Below are positions 1 to 11,303 of a stretch of 64,000 nucleotides of DNA, one piece after another. Origin of the DNA: Hyphomicrobiales bacterium (GTDB lineage: Bacteria > Pseudomonadota > Alphaproteobacteria > Rhizobiales > Xanthobacteraceae); the NCBI GenBank assembly GCA_017305715.1, contig JAFKKG010000016.1, forward strand, positions 1 to 64,000, written 5' to 3'. Each line of letters opens with the position of its first letter. Within the stretch, counting starts at the first letter, position 1. The translations under genes and the position numbers were made by a program. The notes beneath the pieces were generated by a model. It had not been told where the DNA came from. It did not search any database and was given only the letters and a program-made list of their open reading frames with translations.

Positions 1-259
1 GCGGCCAGCACTTGCTACCGTCCGGGTGTCCGGCCCTTCAATTAAACGAGGCGGGGTGCGAGATCCCGACGGCCGCCAACGACCTCCCATAAACCCCGCA
101 ACGCCCGCCTCGATCGCCCATCTTAATCGAGCCACCAAGACTTACGACCTTATACATTTTGGATTCCGAAAGGCGCTTCGGGTCTCTATCAAACTGCCGA
201 GGAGGCCGAGGCGGCAGCGAAGCTGGAAGTCTTGTGGCTCTCTGAGGCCACCGAAAAAT

Positions 260-315
260 CAAAGTAGGCCACTCTTAATTTCAAACTAGGCCACTGAGGG
301 TCGAAGTAGGCCAGC
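260..315. repeat. Three imperfect AGTAGGCCAC repeats, possible IS end remnant
   Basis: Three copies of a 14-base unit are spaced 20-22 bases apart: CAAAGTAGGCCACT at 260, CAAACTAGGCCACT at 282 and CGAAGTAGGCCAGC at 302. Multiple short terminal repeats of this kind (read on the other strand as GTGGCCTACTTTG) resemble the ends of IS21-family elements as I recall them. No transposase gene is visible. A short open stretch at 127-266 stops at the first repeat and could be the tail of a lost element gene. The rest of 1-458 shows no convincing gene, only the recA control region. The IS assignment is an inference. Confidence 0.35.
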
Positions 316-331
316 ACCCCCATCCGCAAAA

Positions 332-346
332 GAACATATTGCGAAC
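332..346 (+). promoter_or_regulatory. SOS box (LexA operator) of recA
   Basis: GAAC ATATTGC GAAC is an exact match to GAAC-N7-GAAC, the established LexA-binding motif of alphaproteobacteria. It lies 112 bases upstream of the recA start codon. Cleavage of LexA after DNA damage would derepress recA. The match is direct; the function follows from family knowledge. Confidence 0.88.
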
Positions 347-458
347 ATAGAACAAAGATGGTACAAGTTCTCACCGCCACTCGAATCCCTGAGATCTCCG
401 GTCCCTGAGAATCCTCGCCGTTTGTCCCGCTAGCGAATCCCCGCCATAAGGAGCACCC

Positions 459-1547
<1,089 letters not shown>

Positions 1548-1661
1548 GGTTTTCCGAACCTCAGGTCTCATGACCCGGGTTTCGACATAGCGGGTGCTGA
1601 GGACGTTGAGTTGCCGACGTCTTCGGTGCCCGTTTTGTTTTGCGTATCGCGGGTGACGAAG

Positions 1662-2633
1662 ATGACGCGTCTGATTTTGACATCGAGCGATTCGGCAGCC
1701 GGGTGTCTGCTGGGCGCAGGAGTCGGCGACATCGTGGTTCCGTTCGGCTTCCGATTCGTCTGGGGCGAATTGCCGTCCGCCGAACGGCTGGAAGCGATGT
1801 TGGGGCCGGGCTCGCTGGATCATTTCCCGCAGCACCGGCTTGGAGGATTTGATCCGGGAGAAGCAGGCACGCTCGATCTGTGCGAGCGCTGCGAGACCGT
1901 CGAATTGTGGTTCGATCCGGAGCCGAACGCACAACTCGTGCTCGTGCAGCTTCTGGATTACCTCGCTTCGCGCGAAGGTATCGCTTCGAAGTTGGCCCTG
2001 TTTCAGGCAGATGTCGATATGGCCAATCAAGTTCCGCAAGCGCTTTCCGAATGGAAACCGCCGGGCTTCAAAATCCGGAAAGAGCATCTCGAAGCCGCCA
2101 GCATGGCCTGGCAGGCGTATCGACATCCGACGCCGCAGCACTGGGTTGATTTGCTCGGCAAGGACATCGGCGTCCTGCCGCAACTCCGGCAGGCCGTGCT
2201 GGAATTGCTCGAAGAATTGCCGATGCCTGCAACCGGGATCGGCGCGACCGAAATGCGGATGCTCGAACTGGTCGCGGCGGGTAACGCCACTCCGCCCGAC
2301 GTCTTTCCGGACCACCAGAAGCGCAACACGCGGCGTGTGTTTGGTTATTGGGAAGTTGGAGCGTTGTTGGATGGGTTAGCTCGCGGCCTGGCACCTGCTG
2401 TGGCCGGCCTCGAGGAGGGGCCGTTCACGGATGGGTTGCATGCCGACGAAAGCCGTCACACGCGATACAAACAAAGCAAGCTTTCGCTGACCGCGCTTGG
2501 TGAGGCGGTGTTGGCTCAGGCTGATGATTTCAGCCTGCACAACCCGATCCGCCGCTGGTGGGGCGGGACGAAATTGACCAATGACAATTTGTGGCGCTGG
2601 GACGTTGCGGGCCGCGCGCTAATAGCGCCTTGA
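1662..2633 (+). CDS. DUF1835 domain-containing protein
   Basis: This 323-residue protein begins LILTSSDSAAGCLL, the pattern of the DUF1835 family, followed by a predicted helical region and a conserved C-terminal block NPIRRWWGGTKLTNDNLWRW. Its function is unknown; DUF1835 proteins are cytosolic and often paired with a DUF3658-like C-terminal domain. ATG at 1662 is preferred because the homologous N-terminus starts there; an upstream in-frame start at 1611 would add a non-conserved stretch. It lies 114 bases after recA without a clear own promoter. A truncated second copy follows immediately. The family assignment rests on motif memory and the product remains uncharacterised. Confidence 0.72.
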   Translation: MTRLILTSSDSAAGCLLGAGVGDIVVPFGFRFVWGELPSAERLEAMLGPGSLDHFPQHRLGGFDPGEAGTLDLCERCETVELWFDPEPNAQLVLVQLLDYLASREGIASKLALFQADVDMANQVPQALSEWKPPGFKIRKEHLEAASMAWQAYRHPTPQHWVDLLGKDIGVLPQLRQAVLELLEELPMPATGIGATEMRMLELVAAGNATPPDVFPDHQKRNTRRVFGYWEVGALLDGLARGLAPAVAGLEEGPFTDGLHADESRHTRYKQSKLSLTALGEAVLAQADDFSLHNPIRRWWGGTKLTNDNLWRWDVAGRALIAP

Positions 2634-3069
2634 TCCGGCGCCAAACGATCCGTTGCAACTGGTTTGGCTACTCGACCTCCTTGGTTCGCATCCGGAGATC
2701 GTGGCCAAGTTGAAAGTGCGACTTGCCGATCTCGATTTGCTCATGGTGAGGCCGGAACCACTCGCGAAATGGAAGCTGCCTGCCATCGACGTCACCGAGA
2801 GCGAGATTAAGACGGCACGCATGGCGTGGCAGGCGGGCCTTGACGACGAGTTGCGCACGCTTGACAGGGAGGAGTATCGCGCCCGCCACGAGGCATACCG
2901 GCGAAGCCTGCTGTCGCTAACCGACCTCGACTGGGCAATCGTCGCACACAAGGAAGATTTCGGCCGCTATAACCCGATCGATCGCTGGTGGGCCGGAACC
3001 AGGCTGACCAATGATTCTCTGTGGCGCCGGAATCCGGCGCTTGTGGCGCCTCAGCCATCTCGCGCTTGA
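2626..3069 (+). pseudogene. Truncated tandem copy of the preceding DUF1835-type gene
   Basis: The frame opens after a TAG at 2623 and encodes LDPAPNDPLQLVWLLDLL, which aligns with FDPEPNAQLVLVQLLDYL in the upstream protein. It continues through TARMAWQA (upstream: AASMAWQA) and ends with NPIDRWWAGTRLTNDSLWRR, matching NPIRRWWGGTKLTNDNLWRW. The N-terminal DUF1835 part (about 90 residues) and a middle block of about 100 residues are missing. Homology reaches back across the upstream stop without a Met; the only in-frame start is TTG at 2653. It is most likely a decayed duplicate. A short 138-residue product from TTG cannot be excluded. Confidence 0.68.
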
Positions 3070-3133
3070 TCGACCTTTGTGCATCGGCCCGCAACCCACC
3101 CGACGCGCGAGCCGCTTTGATCGATACGAATGA

Positions 3134-3164
3134 GTTGGCTTCACCGAAGTTCGCTGAAGCCAAC
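3134..3164. terminator. Hairpin between gcvP and the DUF1835 pseudogene
   Basis: GTTGGCTTCA and TGAAGCCAAC form a perfect 10-bp stem with an 11-base loop, 20 bases beyond the gcvP stop and 64 bases after the stop of the convergent pseudogene. There is no T-run on either strand, so it is a possible bidirectional, perhaps Rho-assisted, end rather than a classic intrinsic terminator. Confidence 0.45.
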
Positions 3165-3184
3165 ACCTCCGCGATGCATAAGTA

Positions 3185-6070
3185 TCACTCCGCCGCCTGC
3201 GCGTAATCCTCGACCGGCGGGCACGAGCACACGAGGTTGCGGTCGCCATAGACGTTGTCGACGCGCCCCACGGGACACCAGTATTTGTCCATCCGTGACG
3301 TGCCGGCCGGGAAGCAGCCCTCGGCGCGGCTGTAGGCCCTGTTCCAGCCGTCGTCGGCGATGTCATGCACGGTGTGCGGCGCATGGCGCAGCGGCGAGGC
3401 CTCGATCTTCCAGCGGCCCTGCTCGACCTCGGCGATTTCGTTGCGGATCGCGATCATCGCATCGCAGAATCGATCCAGCTCCGCCTTCGATTCTGATTCG
3501 GTCGGCTCGATCATCAGCGTGCCCGGCACCGGAAAGCTCATGGTCGGGGCGTGGAAGCCGTAATCGATCAGCCGCTTGGCGATGTCGTCGACAGTGACGC
3601 CGCTGGTTGCCTTCAGCGGCCGGGGATCGACGATGCATTCATGCGCGACACGGCCTTTTGCGTTCTTGTAGAGCACCGGGAAATGCGGATCGAGTTTTGC
3701 CGCGATGTAGTTGGCGTTGAGGATTGCGATCTCGGTGGCCCGCGTGAGGCCTTCGCCGCCCATCATCAGGATGTAGATGTAGGAGATCGTCAGGATCGAT
3801 GCCGAGCCGAACGGGGCGGCCGAAACGGGACCAACCGGATGCGGGGCAGTGTCGGTCGCGGGATGGCAATTTGAAGGATGACTTGGCAGGAATGGCGCCA
3901 GATGCTGCTTGACGCCGATCGGTCCCATGCCGGGGCCGCCGCCGCCATGCGGAATGCAGAATGTCTTGTGCAGATTGAGATGGCTGACGTCGGCGCCGTA
4001 ATCGCCGGGCCGCGACAGGCCGACCTGCGCATTCATGTTGGCGCCGTCGAGATAGACCTGTCCGCCATGACCGTGAACGATGTCGCAGATATCGCGGATG
4101 TGTTCCTCGAACACGCCGTGCGTCGAGGGGTAGGTGATCATGATGGCCGCGAGGTTCCTGGAATGTTTTTCGGCCTTCGCGCGCAAATCATTCACATCGA
4201 CGTCGCCACGTGCGTCGCAGGCGACCACGACGACGTCCATGCCGACCATCGCGGCGGAGGCCGGGTTGGTGCCGTGCGCGGAGGAGGGGATCAGGCAGAT
4301 CTTGCGATGCGGCTCGCCGCGTGCGGCGTGATAGGCGCGGATCGCCAGCAGGCCGGCATATTCGCCCTGCGCGCCGGAATTCGGCTGCAGCGAGATCGCG
4401 TCATAGCCGGTGATGTCGCACAGCCATTGTTCCAGCCGTTTGAACAGCGCGTGATAGCCTTTGGCCTGGTCAGCGGGAGCAAACGGGTGCAGGCTGCCGA
4501 ACTCCGCCCAGGTCAACGGGATCATTTCCGCGGTCGCGTTCAGCTTCATGGTGCAGGAGCCGAGCGGAATCATCGCGCGGTCGAGCGCGAGATCGCGATC
4601 TGAAAGCTTGCGCATGTAGCGCAATAGCTCGGTCTCGGAACGGTGGGCGTTGAACACCGGATGCGTCATGAACGCGGTGGCGCGCGCCAATTCAGCCGGA
4701 AGCGCCTCCCGCGCCCCAAGCTCGATCTGCGCGTAAGACAGCTTGCCGCCGAACGCGCGCCACACGGCTTCGATGACCGTGGGCGTCGTGGTTTCATCGA
4801 CCGAAATTCCAACGCTGCCGTCACCGATGCGCAGATTGATCTTCTCGGCACGCGCACGCGCGACGATCTCGTCCTGCTTGCCGCCTGATGCCACCGTGAG
4901 TGTATCGAAGAAGTTTTGCGACACCGGCGCAAAGCCGAGTTTTGCCAGTCCCGCCGCCAGCACGGCGGCACGGCGGTGCACCTGGCGCGCGATGTAGCTC
5001 AAACCTTCTGGGCCGTGATAGACCGCGTACATCGAGGCGATCACCGCCAGCAGCACCTGCGCGGTGCAGATGTTGGACGTCGCCTTCTCACGGCGGATAT
5101 GCTGCTCGCGAGTCTGCAGCGCCAGCCGATAGGCGGGCTCGCCGCGCGAATCCACCGACAATCCCACGATGCGGCCGGGCAGCGACCGCTTCAGCGCATC
5201 GCGCACCGCCATGTAGGCGGCATGCGGGCCGCCATAGCCCATCGGCACGCCAAAACGCTGTGCCGAACCGATCGCGATATCGGCGCCGAGTTCGCCGGGC
5301 GAGGCCAGCAATGTCAGCGCCAGCAGGTCGGCCGCAACGACCGCGAGCCCGCCCTTGGCGCGCAACGAAGCGATCGCAGGCCGCAGGTCGCGCACCGCGC
5401 CGGAACTGCCGGGATATTGCAACAGCGCGCCGAACACGTCTGATTTGTCGAGATCGGTGAGGGGATCGCCGACGACCAGATTCCAGCCGAGTGGCTCCGC
5501 GCGGGTGCGCAGCAGCGCCAGCGTCTGCGGGTGCGTATCGCTGTCGACAAAAAAGGATTTTGCCTTCACGCTGGAAGCCCGCTCCGCCAGCGCCATCGCT
5601 TCGGCCGCGGCCGTCGCCTCATCGAGCAGGGAGGCGTTGGCGACATCGAGGCCGGTCAGATCGCAGATCATGGTCTGGAAGTTGAACAGCGCTTCCAGCC
5701 GGCCCTGGCTGATCTCGGGCTGATACGGCGTATACGCCGTGTACCAGGCCGGGTTTTCGAGAATGTTGCGCTGGATCACGGCGGGCAAAATGGTGCCGGA
5801 ATAGCCTTGGCCGATCAGCGAGGTGAACACCTGGTTCTGCGCGGCGAGTTCGCCCATATGCGCCAGCGCTTCGGTTTCGCTCAACGCGCGCCCGAGATCG
5901 AGCGGCGTCTTCTGCCGGATCGAGGACGGCAGCGTTTGCCCCATCAGTTCGCCAAGGCTTTTCGCGCCGACGCTCTCCAGCATCGCCTGGATGTCGCGGG
6001 GCGAGGGCCCGATATGGCGGCGCACGAAATCGGTGGCGGCCTCGTTGGTAGGCTTGAGCGGCGCGTTCAT
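3185..6070 (-). CDS. gcvP: Glycine dehydrogenase (aminomethyl-transferring), P protein
   Basis: P protein of the glycine cleavage system decarboxylates glycine with pyridoxal phosphate and passes the aminomethyl group to the lipoyl arm of H protein. The 961-residue single chain is full length, with N-terminal FVRRHIGPS and the PLP-lysine segment [19 protein letters not shown] near residue 700. It is the third gene of gcvT-gcvH-gcvP, 10 bases after gcvH, so it should be translated from the same riboswitch-controlled transcript. The ATG at 6070 is the first Met and fits homologues. There is no sign of the split gcvPA/gcvPB arrangement. Confidence 0.97.
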   Translation of the reverse strand: MNAPLKPTNEAATDFVRRHIGPSPRDIQAMLESVGAKSLGELMGQTLPSSIRQKTPLDLGRALSETEALAHMGELAAQNQVFTSLIGQGYSGTILPAVIQRNILENPAWYTAYTPYQPEISQGRLEALFNFQTMICDLTGLDVANASLLDEATAAAEAMALAERASSVKAKSFFVDSDTHPQTLALLRTRAEPLGWNLVVGDPLTDLDKSDVFGALLQYPGSSGAVRDLRPAIASLRAKGGLAVVAADLLALTLLASPGELGADIAIGSAQRFGVPMGYGGPHAAYMAVRDALKRSLPGRIVGLSVDSRGEPAYRLALQTREQHIRREKATSNICTAQVLLAVIASMYAVYHGPEGLSYIARQVHRRAAVLAAGLAKLGFAPVSQNFFDTLTVASGGKQDEIVARARAEKINLRIGDGSVGISVDETTTPTVIEAVWRAFGGKLSYAQIELGAREALPAELARATAFMTHPVFNAHRSETELLRYMRKLSDRDLALDRAMIPLGSCTMKLNATAEMIPLTWAEFGSLHPFAPADQAKGYHALFKRLEQWLCDITGYDAISLQPNSGAQGEYAGLLAIRAYHAARGEPHRKICLIPSSAHGTNPASAAMVGMDVVVVACDARGDVDVNDLRAKAEKHSRNLAAIMITYPSTHGVFEEHIRDICDIVHGHGGQVYLDGANMNAQVGLSRPGDYGADVSHLNLHKTFCIPHGGGGPGMGPIGVKQHLAPFLPSHPSNCHPATDTAPHPVGPVSAAPFGSASILTISYIYILMMGGEGLTRATEIAILNANYIAAKLDPHFPVLYKNAKGRVAHECIVDPRPLKATSGVTVDDIAKRLIDYGFHAPTMSFPVPGTLMIEPTESESKAELDRFCDAMIAIRNEIAEVEQGRWKIEASPLRHAPHTVHDIADDGWNRAYSRAEGCFPAGTSRMDKYWCPVGRVDNVYGDRNLVCSCPPVEDYAQAAE

Positions 6071-6080
6071 GGGCTATTCC

Positions 6081-6446
6081 TCAGGCGGTGTGCTTGGCGT
6101 AGGCGGCTTCGTCCATCAGGCCGTCGAGTTCGCTTTTGTCCGCAATCTTCAGCTTGAAGAACCAGGCCTTGCCGGCGGCATCGGAATTGACCAGCGCGGG
6201 CTCGGCGGCGAGCTCTTCGTTGACTTCGAGCACGTCGCCGGAGATCGGCGCGTAGACGTCGGAAGCGGCTTTCACTGATTCGACGACGGCGGCGGCTTCC
6301 GCCTTCTTCAGGCTGCGGCCGACCTTGGGCAGTTCGACGAACACGACGTCGCCGAGTTGCGACTGCGCGTAATCGGTGACCCCGATGGTGGCGACATCGC
6401 CCTCGATGCGGAGCCATTCATGGTCTGTCGTGTACAAGATCGTCAT
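6081..6446 (-). CDS. gcvH: Glycine cleavage system H protein
   Basis: H protein shuttles the aminomethyl intermediate on a lipoylated lysine between the P, T and L proteins. The 121-residue product has the lipoylation segment [10 protein letters not shown] with Lys59, the N-terminal block [12 protein letters not shown] and the C-terminal WFFKLKI region. ATG at 6446 is chosen because it gives the standard family N-terminus; the reading frame stays open far upstream inside gcvT but without homology. It sits 10 bases after gcvT and 10 bases before gcvP. The dihydrolipoyl dehydrogenase (L protein) is not in the window. Confidence 0.97.
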   Translation of the reverse strand: MTILYTTDHEWLRIEGDVATIGVTDYAQSQLGDVVFVELPKVGRSLKKAEAAAVVESVKAASDVYAPISGDVLEVNEELAAEPALVNSDAAGKAWFFKLKIADKSELDGLMDEAAYAKHTA

Positions 6447-6456
6447 GAGACTTACC

Positions 6457-7602
6457 TCAGCGTTTATAGGTGTTGGGAACGAATGGCATGGGGGTGATCT
6501 GCAAGGGCAGGCGCTGGCCGCGGACTTCGGCGAAGACTTGCGTGCCTGACGCCGAAAGGGATGAGGGCAGATAGCCCATCGCGACGGGGGCGTTGAGGCT
6601 TGGGCCGAACCCGCCTGAGGTAACCTTGCCGACCGGTTCGGCGGACGTCGCGTCCGCAAACAGCACCGCGCCTTCGCGCACCGGCGCGCGGCCTTCCGGA
6701 CGCAGACCAACGCGGCGACGTGCGGCGCCTTTTTCAAAATGGGCAAGAATGGCTTGCGCACCGGGAAAGCCGCCGGCACGGGCGCCACCGCTGCGGCGGC
6801 TTTTCTGCACCGACCATTCCAGCGCGCCTTCGACCGGGCTGGTCGCGGTGTCGATGTCGTGGCCGTAGAGGCAGAGCCCGGCTTCAAGCCTGAGGCTGTC
6901 GCGTGCGCCCAGGCCGATCGGCAGCACGTCGGCGTTTTCCAGCAGCGCCGTCACCAGCGCTTCGGCATGTTCGGCCGGAACCGAAATCTCAAAGCCGTCT
7001 TCGCCGGTGTAACCGGAGCGCGAGACGAAACAGTCGAAGCCCGCGACCTTGCGGGGTCTGGCGTCCATGAAGCGCATCGACGGCGCGTCTGCACAAAATT
7101 TTGCCAGTGCCGATTCGGCCTTCGGCCCCTGCAGCGCGATCAGCGCGCGATCGGCCAGCGAATCGATCACGCAGGCCTCCGAGAGATGGGCGCGCAGATG
7201 CGCTTCGTCCTCGGTTTTGCAGGCGGCGTTGACCACCAGGAACAGATGGTCGCCGAAATTCGCCACCATCAGATCGTCGAGGATGCCGCCTTCGGGATTG
7301 GTGAACTGCGCATAGCGCTGCCGTCCGGGCGCGACCGCCACGATGTCCTGCGGCACCAGCCGCTCCAGCGCCAATGCGGCGTCCTCGACCTTGCCGGATT
7401 TCGGCCGCAGCGCGATTTGGCCCATATGGGACACGTCGAACAGGCCGGCAGCGTTCCGCGTGTGCTGGTGTTCCCGCAGCACGCCGGCGGCGTATTGCAC
7501 TGGCATCTCATAGCCGGCGAACGGAACCATCTTGCCGCCGCGCGCCACATGAAGCGCGTGTAAGGGGGTGCGAAGTAGGGGAGATTCGTCGCGCGCCAGC
7601 AT
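6457..7602 (-). CDS. gcvT: Aminomethyltransferase, glycine cleavage T protein
   Basis: T protein releases ammonia from the H-bound aminomethyl group and transfers the methylene to tetrahydrofolate, giving 5,10-methylene-THF. The product is 381 residues. [24 protein letters not shown] is the typical N-terminal folate-binding region in shape, and DVSHMGQI and the [14 protein letters not shown] block are conserved. The first gene of the gcv operon, it begins about 50 bases downstream of a tandem glycine riboswitch, so expression should rise with glycine. Identity is firm. Confidence 0.96.
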   Translation of the reverse strand: MLARDESPLLRTPLHALHVARGGKMVPFAGYEMPVQYAAGVLREHQHTRNAAGLFDVSHMGQIALRPKSGKVEDAALALERLVPQDIVAVAPGRQRYAQFTNPEGGILDDLMVANFGDHLFLVVNAACKTEDEAHLRAHLSEACVIDSLADRALIALQGPKAESALAKFCADAPSMRFMDARPRKVAGFDCFVSRSGYTGEDGFEISVPAEHAEALVTALLENADVLPIGLGARDSLRLEAGLCLYGHDIDTATSPVEGALEWSVQKSRRSGGARAGGFPGAQAILAHFEKGAARRRVGLRPEGRAPVREGAVLFADATSAEPVGKVTSGGFGPSLNAPVAMGYLPSSLSASGTQVFAEVRGQRLPLQITPMPFVPNTYKR

Positions 7603-7649
7603 TCAGGGACCCTCCAGGGTTCGGGGACCAGCCCCCGAAAACCCGCAGA

Positions 7650-7822
7650 AAGCCCCATCTGTCGCTGTGCCTGAGAGTATTATCCCGTCGGCGGACACCC
7701 CTGGGACCAGGCCCTGCGGCGTCTCTTTCCAGATGCTAGTCCGTCACGCGGTCCGTTTGCCTGAGAGTTTCCGGGGCGGTTGCTCCTTCGGCGCCGGCGC
7801 TTAAGCCGATCTCTCCCGACGT
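7650..7822 (-). promoter_or_regulatory. Tandem glycine riboswitch (gcvT element)
   Basis: Read on the minus strand, two similar modules occur in series: CGGGAGAGATCGG ... ACTCTCAGGCAAACGGACCG (about 7756-7822) and GGAAAGAGACG ... ACTCTCAGGCACAGCGACAG (about 7650-7735). The repeated CTCTCAGGC-A core with the closing GGACAG-like strand is the signature of the glycine aptamer, here in the usual tandem form. It precedes gcvT by about 48 bases. In known cases glycine binding turns on gcv expression. There is no obvious intrinsic terminator between aptamer 2 and gcvT, so control could be on translation initiation. Confidence 0.92.
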
Positions 7823-8029
7823 GACGTCTTGAACAGATAGGAAAGAACCACGGCCGGGCCAAGCCTGTCAACGCGCGGAAGGGCCTATCAACCGGTCTTG
7901 TGTGCTGCGGCAAGCCTATGATCCGCCTGCACAGTTTCTGGACACCGCCTTTGGCCTTGTCTAAAAGCGTTCCGCCGGAAGAAAAGGCTATTTGCGGCCT
8001 GGCCCGGCCCACTTTCCGATTGGATGAAC

Positions 8030-10705
8030 ATGAGCGGCGTCAACGAGATCAGGTCGACTTTTCTGAATTACTTCAAGGCGAACAGCCATGAGATCGTGGC
8101 CTCCTCGCCGCTCGTGCCGCGCAACGACCCGACCCTGATGTTCACCAACGCCGGCATGGTGCAGTTCAAGAACGTCTTCACCGGCGTCGAAAAACGTCCC
8201 TATCAGCGCGCCACCACCTCGCAGAAATGCGTCCGCGCCGGCGGCAAGCACAACGACCTCGACAATGTCGGCTACACCGCGCGGCACCTGACCTTCTTCG
8301 AAATGCTCGGCAATTTCTCGTTCGGCGATTATTTCAAGGAACGCGCGATCGAGCTCGCCTGGAACCTGATCACCAAGGATTTCGGGCTGAAAAAGGACAA
8401 GCTGCTCGTCACCGTCTACCACACCGACGACGAGGCGGCCGGCCTCTGGAAGAAGATCGCGGGCTTTTCCGACGACCGCATCATCCGCATTCCGACCTCG
8501 GACAATTTCTGGGCGATGGGGGACACCGGGCCCTGCGGTCCCTGCTCGGAGATCTTCATCGACCGCGGCGAGCACATCTGGGGCGGCCCGCCCGGCAGCC
8601 CGGAGGAGGATGGCGACCGCTTCCTCGAATTCTGGAATCTCGTCTTCATGCAGTTCGAGCAGGTGACGAAGGAGGAGCGCCAGCCGCTGCCGCGTCCCTC
8701 GATCGACACGGGTTTGGGACTGGAGCGCATGGCCTGCATCCTGCAGGGCGTCGAGAGCGTTTTCGAAACCGATCTGTTCCGCCATCTGATCGACGCGACC
8801 GCTTCCGCGCTCGGGGACGCCCCGCGAGAGCAGAACGTGGCGTCGTTCCGCGTCATCGCCGACCATCTGCGCTCCTCGGCCTTCCTGATTTCCGACGGTG
8901 TGCTGCCGTCGAATGAAGGCCGCGGCTACGTTCTGCGCCGGATCATGCGCCGCGCCATGCGCCACGCGCAGTTGCTCGGCGCGCGCGATCCGCTGATGCA
9001 TCGTCTTGTCTCGGCGCTGGTGCGCGAGATGGGGCAGGCCTATCCGGATCTGGTGCGGGCGGAAAAGCTGATCGAGGAAACGCTGCGGCTGGAAGAGACC
9101 CGCTTCCGCAAGACGCTGGCGCGCGGCCTGTCGATCCTCGACGAGAAGAGCAGCTCGCTGAAGAAGGGCGACATGTTCGACGGCGACACCGCCTTCACGC
9201 TGTACGACACCTATGGTTTCCCGCTCGACCTCACCCAGGACGCGCTGAAGTCGCGCGGCATCAGCGTCGATATCGCCTCGTTCACCGATGCGATGGAAAA
9301 GCAGAAAGAAAAAGCGCGGGCGTCGTGGTCGGGTTCGGGCGATACCGCCAGCGAGAACATCTGGTTTCCGCTGCGCGAAAAGCTCGGCGCCACCGAATTT
9401 TTGGGCTATGAGACCGAGAGCGCCGAGGGCGTGGTTGCCGCGCTGGTGAAAGACGGCAAAGACGCCGACAGCCTCAAGGCCGGCGAGACCGGATCGATCG
9501 TGCTCAACCAGACGCCGTTCTATGCGGAGTCCGGTGGTCAGGTCGGCGATACCGGCGTGATGATCGGCGAGGGCGTCAGGTTTCGCGTCACCGATACGCA
9601 GAAGCGGGCCGGCGATCTGTTCGTGCATCAGGGCACGGTGGAGCAGGGCACGCTGAAAATCGGCACCGCCTTGCAGCTCGAGGTCGATCATTCCAGGCGT
9701 TCCTCGATCCGCGCGCATCACTCGGCGACGCACCTGCTGCACGAGGCGCTGCGCCAGGTGCTCGGCGATCACATCGCCCAGCGCGGCTCGCTGGTGGCGC
9801 CGGACCGGTTGCGATTCGACTTCGTGCATCCGAAGCCGATCACGGCCGAAGAAATCGCGCGCATTGAGGACATCGCCAACGAGGTGGTGCTGGAGAATGA
9901 CGAGGTCACCACGCGCCTGATGGCGGTCGACGACGCCCGTGAGGCCGGGGCACGCGCGTTGTTCGGCGAGAAATATGGCGACGAGGTGCGCGTGGTGTCG
10001 ATGGGCAAGCAGGCCCGCGAGCAGGGCCAGAACGCGCTCGGCTGGTCGGTGGAATTGTGCGGCGGCACCCATGTCCGCCGCACCGGCGATATCGGGCTGA
10101 TTTCGGTGACCGGCGAAAGCGCGGTCGCTTCCGGCGTTCGCCGCATCGAGGCGCTGACCGGGCGCCATGCGCGCAAGCACGCCAACGACACCATGCAACT
10201 CGCCAGGAACGCGGCCGGCGAACTGCGCACCTCGGTCGAGGAGATGCCCGGTCGCATTGCCGCATTGATGGAAGAGCGCAAGAAACTCGAGCGCGACCTG
10301 TCGGATGCGCGCAAGAAGCTCGCGATGGGCGGCGGCGGAGGCAATGGCTCGGCGGCAGCCAGCGGCGTGCGTGAAGCGGGCGGCGTCAAGCTGCTCGCCC
10401 GCGCGGTCGAGGGCGTCGAGACCAAGGACCTGAAGAGCCTCGTCGATGACGGCAAGAAGCAGATCGGCTCCGGCGTGGTCGCGATCGTCGGTGTCACCGA
10501 GGATGGCAAGGCGGGTGTGGTCGTCGGCGTCACTGCCGACCTGACCTCGCGCTTCAGCGCGGTCGATCTGGTCAAGATCGCCTCGGCGACGCTCGGCGGC
10601 AAGGGCGGCGGCGGCCGGCCCGACATGGCGCAGGCCGGCGGACCCGATGGCGCCAAGGCCGATGCCGCGCTGGCGGCGATCGAAAAGGCGATGGCCGGCG
10701 CGTAA
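8030..10705 (+). CDS. alaS: Alanine--tRNA ligase
   Basis: AlaRS activates alanine and charges tRNA-Ala, and edits mischarged Ser/Gly. The protein is 891 residues, normal for the family. The class II core is near the N-terminus ([16 protein letters not shown]), followed by [12 protein letters not shown]. The editing domain carries HSATHLLH near residue 564 and [11 protein letters not shown] near residue 678, supplying the zinc ligands. The C-terminal oligomerisation domain includes a glycine-rich linker (MGGGGGNGS). ATG at 8030 (MSGVNEIR) is preferred because GGA sits 5 bases upstream; ATG at 8024 adds only two residues. In related genomes alaS also follows recA. Confidence 0.98.
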   Translation: MSGVNEIRSTFLNYFKANSHEIVASSPLVPRNDPTLMFTNAGMVQFKNVFTGVEKRPYQRATTSQKCVRAGGKHNDLDNVGYTARHLTFFEMLGNFSFGDYFKERAIELAWNLITKDFGLKKDKLLVTVYHTDDEAAGLWKKIAGFSDDRIIRIPTSDNFWAMGDTGPCGPCSEIFIDRGEHIWGGPPGSPEEDGDRFLEFWNLVFMQFEQVTKEERQPLPRPSIDTGLGLERMACILQGVESVFETDLFRHLIDATASALGDAPREQNVASFRVIADHLRSSAFLISDGVLPSNEGRGYVLRRIMRRAMRHAQLLGARDPLMHRLVSALVREMGQAYPDLVRAEKLIEETLRLEETRFRKTLARGLSILDEKSSSLKKGDMFDGDTAFTLYDTYGFPLDLTQDALKSRGISVDIASFTDAMEKQKEKARASWSGSGDTASENIWFPLREKLGATEFLGYETESAEGVVAALVKDGKDADSLKAGETGSIVLNQTPFYAESGGQVGDTGVMIGEGVRFRVTDTQKRAGDLFVHQGTVEQGTLKIGTALQLEVDHSRRSSIRAHHSATHLLHEALRQVLGDHIAQRGSLVAPDRLRFDFVHPKPITAEEIARIEDIANEVVLENDEVTTRLMAVDDAREAGARALFGEKYGDEVRVVSMGKQAREQGQNALGWSVELCGGTHVRRTGDIGLISVTGESAVASGVRRIEALTGRHARKHANDTMQLARNAAGELRTSVEEMPGRIAALMEERKKLERDLSDARKKLAMGGGGGNGSAAASGVREAGGVKLLARAVEGVETKDLKSLVDDGKKQIGSGVVAIVGVTEDGKAGVVVGVTADLTSRFSAVDLVKIASATLGGKGGGGRPDMAQAGGPDGAKADAALAAIEKAMAGA

Positions 10706-10728
10706 CTTCGGAATCTCCGGTCCTGTCG

Positions 10729-11265
10729 CTACCCCTTGCGCAGGAAGACGTAGTCCGCCGAATAAGGCTCGTTCAGGAAGCTGCCGACGGTCTCGCATGC
10801 GCCGTCGCGCTTGCCGCCTTTGGTATTGATCCGCTGCACCGTGGTGACATCGGCGAGCACGCCGCTGCCGCGCCGCGAGGTCACTTCAAGCTTCAGCCAG
10901 GGAATATCGTTCGCAGTCGTGCCCGGCGCATTGCCGGCGACTTTTGCGGCCACGCCGCTGCCGTCGCTATAGTCCCAGTTCGGTCCGGCATAATGACGGC
11001 CCACCGTCTTGCCGTCGGCCATCAGCGTCGCGATCGGCTCACGGAACGACCAGATCGGCTTGCCGTCGGCGCCGGCCTTGCATTCGTAGACCTGCGCGCC
11101 TTCGGCGTGCAGGGTCAGGACGGCGGTTTGGCCCGGTGCGGCGATCGCGTCGGGAAGCGGCCCGGCGGCGCGCGCGCCCGCAAGCGAAGCTGACAGCGTC
11201 AGCATTGCGAGCGCGATGTTCCTGGGAGAGTTTTTGGGGAGTGGCATGGTCACATTGATCCACAT
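10729..11265 (-). CDS. Exported DUF3455 domain-containing protein
   Basis: The 178-residue product has a basic start, a hydrophobic stretch (NIALAMLTLSASLAGARA) and a likely cleavage after ARA, so it is probably periplasmic. The mature part contains LTLHAEGAQVYECKAG, followed by WSFREPIATL and a C-terminal region with KRDGACETVGSF, the pattern of DUF3455 proteins. Two cysteines (in YECKAG and GACET) could pair. Function is unknown. ATG at 11265 is favoured for its upstream GGGGG; ATG at 11247 also leaves a workable signal peptide. It lies between the convergent alaS and the upstream icd, on the icd strand, 38 bases after the icd start region is excluded; co-transcription with icd is not expected because it precedes icd in the same direction only as its downstream neighbour. 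Confidence 0.8.
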   Translation of the reverse strand: MWINVTMPLPKNSPRNIALAMLTLSASLAGARAAGPLPDAIAAPGQTAVLTLHAEGAQVYECKAGADGKPIWSFREPIATLMADGKTVGRHYAGPNWDYSDGSGVAAKVAGNAPGTTANDIPWLKLEVTSRRGSGVLADVTTVQRINTKGGKRDGACETVGSFLNEPYSADYVFLRKG

Positions 11266-11303
11266 TGAGACCCCCAAAAACAGCTAACCCCGGCAAGGGC
11301 GGC

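Noticed and set aside
26-289. Short frame before recA
   Set aside because: No ribosome site or domain, and it runs into the repeated IS-like sequence.
7988-10798. Antisense frame of 936 codons over alaS
   Set aside because: Opposite-strand shadow of alaS; composition rich in Arg, His and Gly as expected from reverse complement of a biased gene.
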